From: Bacillota bacterium
Lineage (GTDB): Bacteria > Bacillota_A > Clostridia > Peptostreptococcales > Anaerovoracaceae
Assembly: GCA_017457585.1 (NCBI GenBank)
Contig: JAFTHD010000109.1
Location: 1-5,812, forward strand
Direction: 5' to 3'
Length of the DNA stretch: 5,812 bases
Shown: piece by piece, positions 1 to 5,812 of the stretch
How the letters are laid out: every line of letters begins with the position of its first letter
Position numbering within the stretch: the stretch's first letter is position 1
The notes under the pieces: generated by a model
Told to the model about the DNA's origin: nothing
Databases searched by the model: none
Seen by the model: the letters and a program-made list of their open reading frames with translations, nothing else
Translations under genes and position numbers: made by a program

Positions 1-796
<796 letters not shown>

Positions 797-832
797 TTAC
801 AAAAGTTATATCTAAACTGTATTTTACATTAA

Positions 833-1381
833 CTATACCGGTGTTACCAGAGGCTTCAGATCCTCTTCGCTCATGTCCTCATCCCAGGCAGCGGAGCTTT
901 TGCTTATGCCCGTTATACCCGTTCTGCAGACCTCCAATATATCGTAGCAGCTCATCATATCCATGAAACCGTCGATTTTTTCCGTGGCTCCCGTCATCTC
1001 CACGACCATAGACTCCTTGGAAAGGTCGATGATCTTTCCTCTGAAAATGTCCACGATTTCCTTGATGGCGGAGCGTTCGATCTTGCCGCAGCGCACCTTC
1101 AGGAGCAGCAGCTCTCTGTAAATGCTCTTGCCCTTGTCAAGCACGAAGACCTTCTTTACGACTTCCGACTTGTAGGTCTGTGTAACGATCTGATGAAGAC
1201 CCTGCTCCGTACCGGTAAATACCACGGTGATCCTGGAAAAACTCGGGTTGTTCGTGGTTGATACGGTGAGGGAGTCGATGTTGAATCCGCGTCTTCCGAA
1301 GAGGCTTGAGACCCTCGTCAGTACGTTGGCCTGGTTGTCGACCAGGATACTTATTACATATTTATTGATTGCATCGTTCAT
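833..1381 (-). CDS. ilvN: Acetohydroxyacid synthase small (regulatory) subunit
   Basis: Regulatory partner of IlvB; in this family the small subunit raises catalytic activity and carries valine feedback inhibition. The 182-residue product opens with an ACT domain (about residues 7-80) showing the family signature VLTRVSSLFGRRGFNIDSL and the SRITVVFTG strand. The C-terminal AHAS small-subunit domain follows (about 90-160, including LLLLKV and IVDIFRGKIIDLS). It is called ilvN from operon position; the name ilvH is also used for such proteins. Family members usually run about 160-175 residues and end soon after the TGI-x-G segment. This one carries an acidic tail of about 20 residues after it (AAWDEDMSEEDLKPL), of unknown role. 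Its ATG is 13 bases after the ilvB stop and is served by a Shine-Dalgarno that overlaps that stop. Confidence 0.96.
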   Translation of the reverse strand: MNDAINKYVISILVDNQANVLTRVSSLFGRRGFNIDSLTVSTTNNPSFSRITVVFTGTEQGLHQIVTQTYKSEVVKKVFVLDKGKSIYRELLLLKVRCGKIERSAIKEIVDIFRGKIIDLSKESMVVEMTGATEKIDGFMDMMSCYDILEVCRTGITGISKSSAAWDEDMSEEDLKPLVTPV

Positions 1382-1390
1382 TGTATCCTG

Positions 1391-1396
1391 CCTCCT
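1391..1396 (-). promoter_or_regulatory. ilvN ribosome binding site overlapping the ilvB stop codon
   Basis: The minus strand reads TTAGGAGGC-like sequence here: AGGAGG begins inside the TAG stop of ilvB (1395-1397) and sits 9 bases before the ilvN ATG. This arrangement suits translational coupling, where a ribosome ending ilvB clears or feeds the ilvN start. That would help make the two subunits in fixed proportion. The overlap is seen; the coupling is inferred. Confidence 0.7.
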
Positions 1397-3056
1397 AACC
1401 CAAAATCATGTCTTCTATGGTGCCGCCCGGCGGAATCATAGGGAGTACGCGTTCATTCTTAGCGATAGCGCAGTCGATCCACACAGGTCCGTCCTCCTGG
1501 AGGGCTTTCTTAAAGACCTCTTCGAACTCGCTCGGAGTCGAAGCGGAGAAACCCTTTGCTCCGAAGGCTTCCGCAAGCTTCGGGAAGTTGGTAGCTCTGC
1601 CCGGGTCTGTGGAGGCGAATCTGCTGCCGTAGAATACGGTCTGCCACTGATAAACCATGCCGAGAACCTGGTTGTTCATTATGATCGTGATGATAGGCAG
1701 GTGCTCAGAAACGGCCGTGCAGCACTCATTTAAGTTCATGTGGAAGGAACCATCGCCTGTGAAGTGGATGACCCTCTTGTCAGGGCATCCTATCTGAGCG
1801 CCGATGGCTGCGCCGTATCCGTAACCCATGGTGCCGAGGCCGCCGCTTGTCAGGAAGTGGCTGGTCTTCTGGTGGTGCAGATACTGTGCTGCCCACATCT
1901 GGTGCTGGCCGACGTCAGTAACGTATATGGTTTCTTTATCTGTGTTGGTGCAAACCGTCTCGATGATCTCGCTCGGATGGAGATGTGCATCCTGTGACTT
2001 GACATCCCCCGTCTTCTTGCGCCACTCGGTAGACTGGGATACCCAGTCCTTGTGACTCTTTTTCTTGAGCATTGGGAGCAGTGCCCTCAGGAACTCCTTA
2101 ACATCTGCCGTAATGCCGAGATCGAGATTTACGTTCTTGTTCAGTTCGCTTCCATCGATATCGATCTGCACTTTGAGCGCCTTCTTGCCGAATTTTGACG
2201 GGTTGAGTGCCACTCTGTCCGAGAATCTGGCGCCGAGAGCAATAATCAGATCGGCTCTGTCGATGGCCCTGTTAGCGGCAATGCTTCCGTGCATTCCCAG
2301 CATTCCCAGGCATCTCGGATCATCGTATCCCAGCACGCCTGCAGCCATGAGTGTGTGGGTTGCCGGCATATCGACCTTTTCTACAAATGCCCTCACCTCT
2401 GCGCCTGCGCCGGCTGACGTAACGCCGCCGCCGAAGTAAAGAATCGGTCTTTCTGCTGCGTTGATCATATTTGCAACTGCCTTTACCTCGTCATCCGTGA
2501 ATGCAGGTGAAGGGTTGAGCTGCATAACGCCCTGAGGCTTGTATTCGATCTCTGCTGCCGTAACGTCCTTCGTAATATCGATGAGAACGGGCCCCTTACG
2601 TCCGCTGTTTGCGATTCTGAAAGCGTTGGTAAGCACTTCCTGCAGGTTCTCGATTCTGTTTACGAAGAAAGTGTGCTTCGTAATTGGCATTGCAACGCCT
2701 GTGATGCAGACTTCCTGAAAAGCGTCTCTTCCGATCAGGTTATCCGGAACGTTGCAGGTGATGGCAACCATCGGGATGCTGTCCATGTAGGCTGTCGCAA
2801 GTCCCGTTACCAGGTTGGTTGCGCCCGGTCCGCTGGTTGCAAAGACAACGCCCGTTTTGCCGGTAGCGCGGGAATATCCGTCAGCCGCGTGGGACGCACC
2901 CTGTTCGTGTGCGCTCATTACGTGGCGAATCCTGTCTCTGTACATGTAAAGTGTGTCGTACATGTTCAGGGCGGCTCCGCCGGGATAGCCGAATACGGTA
3001 TCAACTCCGTGCTCCAACAGGACTTCTGCAACCAGTTGTGATCCTGTCACTATCAT
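1395..3056 (-). CDS. ilvB: Acetohydroxyacid (acetolactate) synthase large, catalytic subunit
   Basis: ThDP-dependent enzyme that condenses two pyruvates to 2-acetolactate, or pyruvate and 2-oxobutyrate to 2-aceto-2-hydroxybutyrate; this is the committed step of branched-chain amino acid synthesis. The 553 residues match normal bacterial length. Domain order: N-terminal PYR domain with VFGYPGGA (21-28) and the catalytic Glu51 in SAHEQGASHAADGYSR; central FAD-binding-type domain (about 190-330) with GARFSDR at 275-281; C-terminal PP domain with the ThDP motif GDGSF at 434-438 and the matching Asn-Asn at 461-462, followed by QVLGMVYQWQ, typical of anabolic AHAS rather than catabolic AlsS. The presence of ilvN next door supports the anabolic form. 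The start is supported by AGGAG at 3066-3070, 9 bases upstream. It is the first gene of ilvBNC, transcribed from the promoter at 3123-3150. Confidence 0.98.
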   Translation of the reverse strand: MIVTGSQLVAEVLLEHGVDTVFGYPGGAALNMYDTLYMYRDRIRHVMSAHEQGASHAADGYSRATGKTGVVFATSGPGATNLVTGLATAYMDSIPMVAITCNVPDNLIGRDAFQEVCITGVAMPITKHTFFVNRIENLQEVLTNAFRIANSGRKGPVLIDITKDVTAAEIEYKPQGVMQLNPSPAFTDDEVKAVANMINAAERPILYFGGGVTSAGAGAEVRAFVEKVDMPATHTLMAAGVLGYDDPRCLGMLGMHGSIAANRAIDRADLIIALGARFSDRVALNPSKFGKKALKVQIDIDGSELNKNVNLDLGITADVKEFLRALLPMLKKKSHKDWVSQSTEWRKKTGDVKSQDAHLHPSEIIETVCTNTDKETIYVTDVGQHQMWAAQYLHHQKTSHFLTSGGLGTMGYGYGAAIGAQIGCPDKRVIHFTGDGSFHMNLNECCTAVSEHLPIITIIMNNQVLGMVYQWQTVFYGSRFASTDPGRATNFPKLAEAFGAKGFSASTPSEFEEVFKKALQEDGPVWIDCAIAKNERVLPMIPPGGTIEDMILG

Positions 3057-3122
3057 TATATCTGTCTCCTTTTTTAGTTTAAAATCCTTAGAATTCCAAG
3101 CGTCAAAACGCCTGTAGTTATC

Positions 3123-3150
3123 ATTATATAGACTGACAATTCAATGTCAA
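3123..3150 (-). promoter_or_regulatory. ilvBNC promoter, consensus sigma-70/sigma-A type
   Basis: The minus strand carries a perfect -35 TTGACA (3145-3150), a 16-bp spacer and a perfect -10 TATAAT (3123-3128). Transcription would start near 3116 and give a leader of about 60 bases before ilvB. A promoter with both boxes at consensus would be strong unless held down, which fits the inverted repeats over and beside it. The spacer is one base shorter than the usual 17. Confidence 0.82.
3134..3149. promoter_or_regulatory. Inverted repeat TGACA-N6-TGTCA over the ilvB -35 box: operator candidate
   Basis: Arms TGACA (3134-3138) and TGTCA (3145-3149) are perfect inverted copies separated by six bases. 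One arm lies in the -35 hexamer and the other in the spacer, so a bound dimer would block RNA polymerase. The symmetry and placement are seen; repressor binding is inferred, and part of the symmetry comes from the -35 box itself. Confidence 0.4.
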
Positions 3151-3154
3151 CACC

Positions 3155-3170
3155 CAAATTTCGAAATTTG
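3155..3170. promoter_or_regulatory. Perfect 16-bp palindrome just upstream of the ilvB -35: operator candidate
   Basis: CAAATTTCGAAATTTG is a perfect palindrome, extendable to 20 bp with one mismatch. It ends four bases upstream of the -35 box as read by transcription, a usual place for an activator or repressor dimer. It looks like a CodY box (AATTTTCWGAAAATT) but lacks the central W, so the half-sites are one base closer; I do not assign it to CodY. Confidence 0.5.
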
Positions 3171-3184
3171 TGTTATGTACACAA
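3168..3184. promoter_or_regulatory. Inverted repeat TTGTGT-N5-ACACAA upstream of ilvB
   Basis: Perfect 6-bp arms at 3168-3173 and 3179-3184 are separated by five bases. The repeat overlaps the edge of the 3155-3170 palindrome by three bases, so two proteins could not easily sit on both sites at once. Its centre lies about 28 bp upstream of the -35 box. The cognate factor is unknown. Confidence 0.4.
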
Positions 3185-3246
3185 TAAAATCCAAAAGTCA
3201 TAGTGAATTATCACAAAACGGGTGTTTTTTAGCGATGATTCGCATT

Positions 3247-3280
3247 AAAAAAATCCCCTGGCCGGCCTTCCGGTCAGGAG
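3247..3280 (-). terminator. Rho-independent terminator of the small membrane-protein operon
   Basis: On the minus strand an 11-bp stem (arms 3270-3280 and 3255-3265, core CCGG-AAGG-CCGG) is followed within two bases by seven T (3247-3253). The stem has one A-C mismatch and one G-U pair. It ends transcription coming from 3434-4172 and insulates ilvB, whose own promoter lies downstream. The other strand pairs slightly better but has no T tract after it, so the minus orientation is preferred. Confidence 0.8.
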
Positions 3281-3433
3281 AAATCATCTATGTTCTTTAA
3301 TAAAACCAAGAATTATCGCGCTGCACAATCAAAGGGATTTTCACATTTCGAAAAGAGGCGACATCTCTCAAGGCTGCGAAGACAAAGGGCGCCGTCGTGG
3401 AATCGACGAACTGTGCAGATATTGGTCCGGTCG

Positions 3434-3739
3434 CTATTTGCGAAGGGCAGCCTTTACAGTGCCCTTAGGATCTGCAATGAGAAGTCGTACAAGCCAGATG
3501 ACCAGTCCCAATGCGACTGCGGACAGTCCGAGGAATGCGTCGTTTAGCATATCTGCCGGGGCAGGCGTGAAATAATCTGCGCCGAGGTGGGCATACTCGA
3601 ATACAGCATCCACCAGCCACATTATGGAAGCCCCCCAGTACATGAAACAGAGAATCCCCAGCCTCATGTCATCATCTTCTCTAAAGTACCACTTGGCGGT
3701 GACTATTATCGCAGCAAAAACAGTTATAAGCAGAGTCAT
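3434..3739 (-). CDS. Small three-helix membrane protein, unknown function
   Basis: The product is a 101-residue hydrophobic protein I cannot assign to a named family. Likely membrane helices lie at about 2-18, 27-48 and 66-88, with a charged loop (REDDD) at 20-24 and a basic C-terminus (DPKGTVKAALRK). The second helix has an unusual content for a membrane segment: MYWGASIMWLVDAVFEY, with Asp44 and Glu48 buried. The loop after it holds YFTPAPADMLNDAF. The start is supported by AAGGA at 3748-3752, 8 bases upstream. It follows the 136-residue membrane protein gene by 22 bases, so the two are very likely co-transcribed and may form a complex. I believe similar pairs occur as conserved hypothetical genes in other Clostridia, but that is memory and untested here. 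The coding call is strong; the function is unknown. Confidence 0.85.
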   Translation of the reverse strand: MTLLITVFAAIIVTAKWYFREDDDMRLGILCFMYWGASIMWLVDAVFEYAHLGADYFTPAPADMLNDAFLGLSAVALGLVIWLVRLLIADPKGTVKAALRK

Positions 3740-3761
3740 ATTAAAAGTCCTTCCGGTTGAA

Positions 3762-4172
3762 TTAAGCAGCGGACTTATGCGCTTCGTCGGATGCGTCGCG
3801 TCTCAGTATATAGTCGCTTACCTTGCACATCGCCCCCCACACAAGGGTGATCAGTACTGCCATCGCAACACCCGTAGTCGCAATCTCACGGAACATAGCC
3901 GATGCATCGGCAGTATAAGCCATTGCTGAAAGGAACGGGAACCATGCGACGATCTCGCCATGCCAAACGTGTTCGAATGCAAGCAGGCCTGCACCGCCCC
4001 ACAACATATAACTGAGCCATTTCAGCTTCTTGCTGAAAGGAACCTTAATCTCTTCTTCAAAGGTGGCTGCATGTTCCGGATGCTCTGAAGCCTGTGCTTC
4101 TTTTTTCTCCGTACTTTTCTTTGCAGCGGTTACGACTGCAGCCTCGGCTGCAGAAACAAGGAAACAAGCCAT
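3762..4172 (-). CDS. Small membrane protein with charged N-terminal linker, unknown function
   Basis: The product is a 136-residue protein of unrecognised family. It has a hydrophobic start (MACFLVSAAEAAVVTAA), then a Lys/Glu/Ala-rich linker (about 18-42). Next come membrane segments near 52-67 (MLWGGAGLLAFEH) and 97-116, with a possible short one at 74-86. Between them is the motif EHVWHGE (67-73), whose His68, His71 and Glu residues could bind a metal or sit at a membrane surface; no such role is shown. The C-terminus is polar (RRDASDEAHKSAA). The start is firm: a perfect AGGAGG at 4180-4185 lies 7 bases upstream. It is the first gene of a two-gene operon with the 101-residue protein and shares with it an M-x-W-G-[AG] helix pattern. 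The N-terminus could be a membrane anchor; it lacks the positive residues of a classical signal peptide. Confidence 0.85.
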   Translation of the reverse strand: MACFLVSAAEAAVVTAAKKSTEKKEAQASEHPEHAATFEEEIKVPFSKKLKWLSYMLWGGAGLLAFEHVWHGEIVAWFPFLSAMAYTADASAMFREIATTGVAMAVLITLVWGAMCKVSDYILRRDASDEAHKSAA

Positions 4173-4246
4173 GAATTTACCTCCTGGTTCGATGAAAACG
4201 CACCCCGGAAATCTTATCCGGCCGCGTACTTTTTACTCACAACAAC

Positions 4247-4275
4247 AGCCTATATTACGGGGGTATCACTGTCAA
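4247..4275 (-). promoter_or_regulatory. Probable promoter of the two-gene membrane operon
   Basis: A perfect -35 TTGACA (4270-4275) lies on the minus strand. The -10 is weak: TAGGCT at 17 bp (4247-4252), or TATAGG at 15 bp (4249-4254). Transcription would start near 4240, leaving a leader of roughly 70 bases. That leader contains a CCGGA/TCCGG hairpin (4205-4221) before the ribosome site. The exact -10 is uncertain. Confidence 0.45.
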
Positions 4276-4327
4276 GCTGTTTGTTGCATGCGTTGCGTAT
4301 AATTTGAATAATTGTACAAGTGGATTG

Positions 4328-4630
4328 CTATTTCTTTTTTATTGAGTCGGCAACAACGTTTCCCACAGCAGCGGTGGCACTGAGAACCGTTGCAACAGCT
4401 TCCTTGCGTGCGTCTGCATTCGCTTCTTTGTTTGCAAGACATTTCGCACACACGGTATGCTTCCTGCCCACATCCTCCAGGAGCCCACCGCACTTTGCGC
4501 ACACGTACACCAGCTCGCTTTTGCAAAGTGAGCAGTATTTCTCGTCAGCCTTGTATTTGTAGTGCTTCTTGCACCTTTTGCACTTAGGATTCCAGCAGCC
4601 TTTGATTCTCTTATCTCTTCTCTTCAGCAT
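4328..4630 (-). CDS. Small protein with two zinc ribbons and an Ala/Val-rich tail
   Basis: The product is a 100-residue basic protein with nine cysteines. C17-x2-C20 with C33-x2-C36 would form one zinc ribbon. C44-x2-C47 with C61-x2-C64 would form a second; C12 is extra. The stretch VCAKCGG is typical of zinc ribbons in small bacterial proteins of unknown function. The tail (about 67-97) is Ala/Val-rich, mildly hydrophobic or helical (ATVLSATAAVGNVVADSI), and ends in KKK, so membrane contact or a helix-mediated interaction is possible. I chose ATG at 4630 because GGAG at 4637-4640 lies 6 bases upstream and the promoter at 4660-4688 gives a short leader. An in-frame TTG at 4657 would put the start at about the transcription start and is unlikely. 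No specific function can be named; nucleic-acid or protein binding is the usual guess for such folds. Confidence 0.8.
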   Translation of the reverse strand: MLKRRDKRIKGCWNPKCKRCKKHYKYKADEKYCSLCKSELVYVCAKCGGLLEDVGRKHTVCAKCLANKEANADARKEAVATVLSATAAVGNVVADSIKKK

Positions 4631-4659
4631 AGCATTCTCCTTTCGTTTTACATACAATT

Positions 4660-4688
4660 ACTTTAGACGGCGGCCGCTGCTTTGTCAA
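4660..4688 (-). promoter_or_regulatory. Probable promoter of the zinc-ribbon gene
   Basis: On the minus strand a perfect TTGACA (4683-4688), a 17-bp spacer and TAAAGT (4660-4665, four of six matches to TATAAT) place the start near 4653, about 23 bases before the ATG at 4630. The spacer contains GCGGCCGC (4671-4678). It lies just downstream of the FtsW-like remnant, so the small gene need not depend on that remnant for transcription. Confidence 0.6.
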
Positions 4689-4713
4689 GGTGGGGAGCAC
4701 GCTCACGATCAAT

Positions 4714-5274
4714 CTATTGTGCTCTCCGTAGAATCGCATTTGCGGCAACTTTCTCTCTCCGAATGTCCTTATATCGGTAGATTGATAATACAAGCCCCAG
4801 AAGCACATAATCCACCAGGGCGAAAGAGAATCCGGTGGCGAAGAATGGAAGGGGGAAATCCATCAATGGCAAAACGCCGAACACAATCAGGATATTACGC
4901 AGACTCTGAAGAGCGATCGCCATACCGCATGAGCAGCCCACAATACATCCCAGAGCATTTTTTTGTTTCAAAGATATGTGAAATACATAGACGCAGAGTG
5001 CAAGCAAGCAAAAAATAATGCAGGCCATTCCGATGATGCCGCAGTTCGCCGCCACAGACCCCAGTACCAGGTCGCTGCGATATGATGGAACCTCATTCAT
5101 GACCGCAATAGACGCATCGCTCTCGCCGATAAGATGGCTGTTTGCGAATGTATCGTATAACGTGCGGTTCGCAAAGTTTGTCGTACTGTCCGCATCAGCA
5201 TGACGTCCGATTCCGTAATACGCAAGATAGTTTTTTAGTCTAATTGCCTGATATCTGCTTGTGTCAAGTAAGAA
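4714..5274 (-). pseudogene. FtsW/RodA/SpoVE-family protein, 5'-truncated remnant (C-terminal third)
   Basis: Intact members are polytopic (usually ten-helix) SEDS peptidoglycan glycosyltransferases of roughly 370-450 residues. Here the frame is open for only 186 codons between TAG at 5275-5277 and TAG at 4714-4716. It holds the family's C-terminal features: SRYQAIRLKNYL (YR-x2-R-like) near the beginning; NSHLIGES (equivalent of the SGGLFGKG region); EVPSYRSDLVLGS and GIIGM (equivalent of LPE-x-HTDFIF...G-IG); then helices including QKNALG, the FPLPFFATGF signature (family PLPF-x-S-x-GG, here degenerate) and a C-terminal LLGLVLSIYRYKDI. The first ATG is at 5100, so homology continues about 58 codons upstream with no ATG, GTG or TTG. 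I find no N-terminal helices in any minus frame before the upstream terminator. A 128-residue product from 5100 would lack most of the enzyme. A gene remnant is the best reading. Confidence 0.75.
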
Positions 5275-5343
5275 CTAAAAAAATATGGATGCTTTTCAGA
5301 AGGTTACAGGAAGATCTTCCCCGTCGCTCTTCCGAATAACACA

Positions 5344-5375
5344 AGTGCCCGACATCCGTTCTGGTGTCGGGCACT
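5344..5375 (-). terminator. Hairpin terminator downstream of the nitroreductase gene
   Basis: A perfect 11-bp GC-rich stem has arms AGTGCCCGACA at 5344-5354 and TGTCGGGCACT at 5365-5375 with a 10-base loop. It begins 22 bases after the nitroreductase stop. The following minus-strand sequence is only moderately T-rich (TGTGTTATT), and the other strand also lacks a clean T run, so the hairpin is strong but the tract weak. Minus orientation is inferred from position. Confidence 0.65.
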
Positions 5376-5397
5376 GCTTCATGTGTTTTGTTATCTG

Positions 5398-5812
5398 TCA
5401 CTCAGCGAAGATATCTTTGAATCTCCACTTCGCAGATCTGTCTTTCTGAACACCCCTGGCATATTCGATCTCTGGATAGCCAAAGCCAACAATCAGCCCC
5501 GTATAGTGTTCCTTCGGAATATTCAGCATCTCTCTTGCCTTTGGTGCCAGTTCATTCAACACTTCTGCAGAATAGCTCATGATGGTTGTTCCCAGACCAT
5601 GCGCATTACAAAGAAGCTCAAAATACGCTGTAGCGATATTACAGTTTACCTTGGAATCCTCCGCCCATTTACCGACACACTTTTCATGTGCGATAAACAG
5701 ATGCGGCGCTCCGCAGAACAAAAGGTCATCCTTTCGCACGGTCTTCTCCGACTGTTTCATCTTGCTGTAATAAAAATCGCTGAAGCTGTGCGTATAGATA
5801 TGCTTCTTCGCC
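5398..5812 (-). CDS. Nitroreductase-family flavoprotein, C-terminal part; 5' end beyond the window
   Basis: The frame is open from the right edge to TGA at 5398-5400, giving 137 residues of C-terminal sequence. The first in-frame ATG inside the window (5760) is unlikely to be the real start, because the upstream codons to the edge are open and read as continuous protein. Family features are CGAPHLFIAH (the core strand of FMN-dependent nitroreductases), the NCNIATAYFELLCNAHGLGTT helix with the GLGT turn, and the LIVGFGYPEIEY strand before the C-terminus. Such proteins are FMN-bound NAD(P)H oxidoreductases; some Clostridia versions carry N-terminal 4Fe-4S ferredoxin domains, which cannot be judged here because that part is outside. 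The substrate cannot be inferred. The terminator at 5344-5375 ends its transcript. Confidence 0.9.
   Translation of the reverse strand, partial: AKKHIYTHSFSDFYYSKMKQSEKTVRKDDLLFCGAPHLFIAHEKCVGKWAEDSKVNCNIATAYFELLCNAHGLGTTIMSYSAEVLNELAPKAREMLNIPKEHYTGLIVGFGYPEIEYARGVQKDRSAKWRFKDIFAE

Larger units (their letters stand above)
3057..3433. other. 377-base gene-free stretch: 3' UTR and terminator of the membrane operon, then the ilvB control region
   Basis: Read on the minus strand, 3433-3281 is untranslated sequence after the small membrane protein gene, with a small hairpin (CGTCG and CGACG arms). The terminator follows at 3280-3247. From 3184 to 3123 lie three inverted repeats and the ilvB promoter. 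The transcript leader of about 60 bases (from about 3116) holds only a 4-bp hairpin, GCGT-TTTG-ACGC at 3100-3111, and the ilvB ribosome site. I find no T-box sequence (AGGGTGG-type), no Ile/Val/Leu-rich leader peptide and no terminator between the promoter and ilvB. Confidence 0.75.

Noticed and set aside
1227..1733. Plus-strand frame of 168 codons across the ilvB/ilvN junction.
   Set aside because: It is a shadow of two clearly conserved minus-strand genes with full active-site motifs.
3155..3170. CodY box at ilvB.
   Set aside because: The palindrome is similar in bases, but the central W of AATTTTCWGAAAATT is missing, which changes the half-site spacing. Kept only as an unassigned dyad.
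3194..3286. Minus-strand mini-ORF MISPDRKAGQGIF... (29 codons) upstream of ilvB as a possible attenuator leader peptide.
   Set aside because: It runs through the terminator itself, has no ribosome site, has no run of Ile, Val or Leu codons and lies upstream of the ilvB promoter.
3290..3547. Plus-strand frame of 85 codons with AGGAG 9 bases before its ATG.
   Set aside because: The apparent ribosome site is part of the terminator stem, the second half is antisense to the 101-residue membrane protein gene, and the product is a low-complexity Arg/Lys/Ser-rich sequence with no family resemblance.
4683..4731. Imperfect inverted repeat (GGAGAGCAC and GTGCTCCCC) around the end of the FtsW-like remnant as a terminator.
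   Set aside because: It has a large loop, one mismatch and no T run; the -35 box of the next gene follows instead.
4569..5018. Plus-strand frame of 149 codons.
   Set aside because: It is antisense to the zinc-ribbon gene's start and the FtsW-like remnant, with no ribosome site and no recognisable motifs; the minus-strand homology explains the open frame.
5309..5320. Palindrome GGAAGATCTTCC in the gap between the nitroreductase terminator and the FtsW-like remnant.
   Set aside because: It is short, with no loop for an RNA hairpin and no promoter nearby; it may be chance and was not given a role.

Overview
The window looks like chromosomal DNA of a mid-GC anaerobic Bacillota bacterium, probably a gut or oral Clostridia relative. 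This is inferred from strong AGGAGG-type ribosome sites on nearly every gene, the ilvB-ilvN-ilvC order, a Clostridia-style FtsW/RodA remnant and a nitroreductase. Genus cannot be set from the sequence alone. Every gene I can support lies on the minus strand, so transcription runs from the right edge to the left.

Right part (about 5812 to 4714): the C-terminal part of a nitroreductase-family flavoprotein enters from the window edge and ends at a strong hairpin terminator. After it comes a 5'-truncated remnant of an FtsW/RodA/SpoVE-family membrane protein. This remnant keeps the C-terminal third but has no usable start for most of its frame. Next is a gene for a 100-residue protein with two four-cysteine zinc ribbons, with its own plausible promoter.

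Middle part (about 4275 to 3247): two small membrane-protein genes 22 bases apart form an operon of unknown function. They share a local pattern (M-x-W-G, an acidic residue in the same helix, then a second hydrophobic helix), which suggests distant paralogy. A long 3' untranslated stretch ends in a hairpin followed by seven T.

Left part (about 3184 to 1): an ilvBNC operon for branched-chain amino acid synthesis. IlvB and IlvN form acetohydroxyacid synthase, and IlvC (cut by the left edge) is ketol-acid reductoisomerase. Together they cover the first two common steps to valine, leucine and isoleucine. The operon has a consensus promoter (TTGACA, 16 bp, TATAAT). Three close inverted repeats lie over and upstream of the -35 box, and I see no T-box and no Ile/Val/Leu-rich leader peptide. 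This points to control by a DNA-binding protein rather than attenuation.

I see no CRISPR array, tRNA, rRNA, insertion sequence or obvious defence system. The less ordinary items are the two-gene membrane module, the stacked operators at ilvB, the zinc-ribbon protein and the FtsW remnant.
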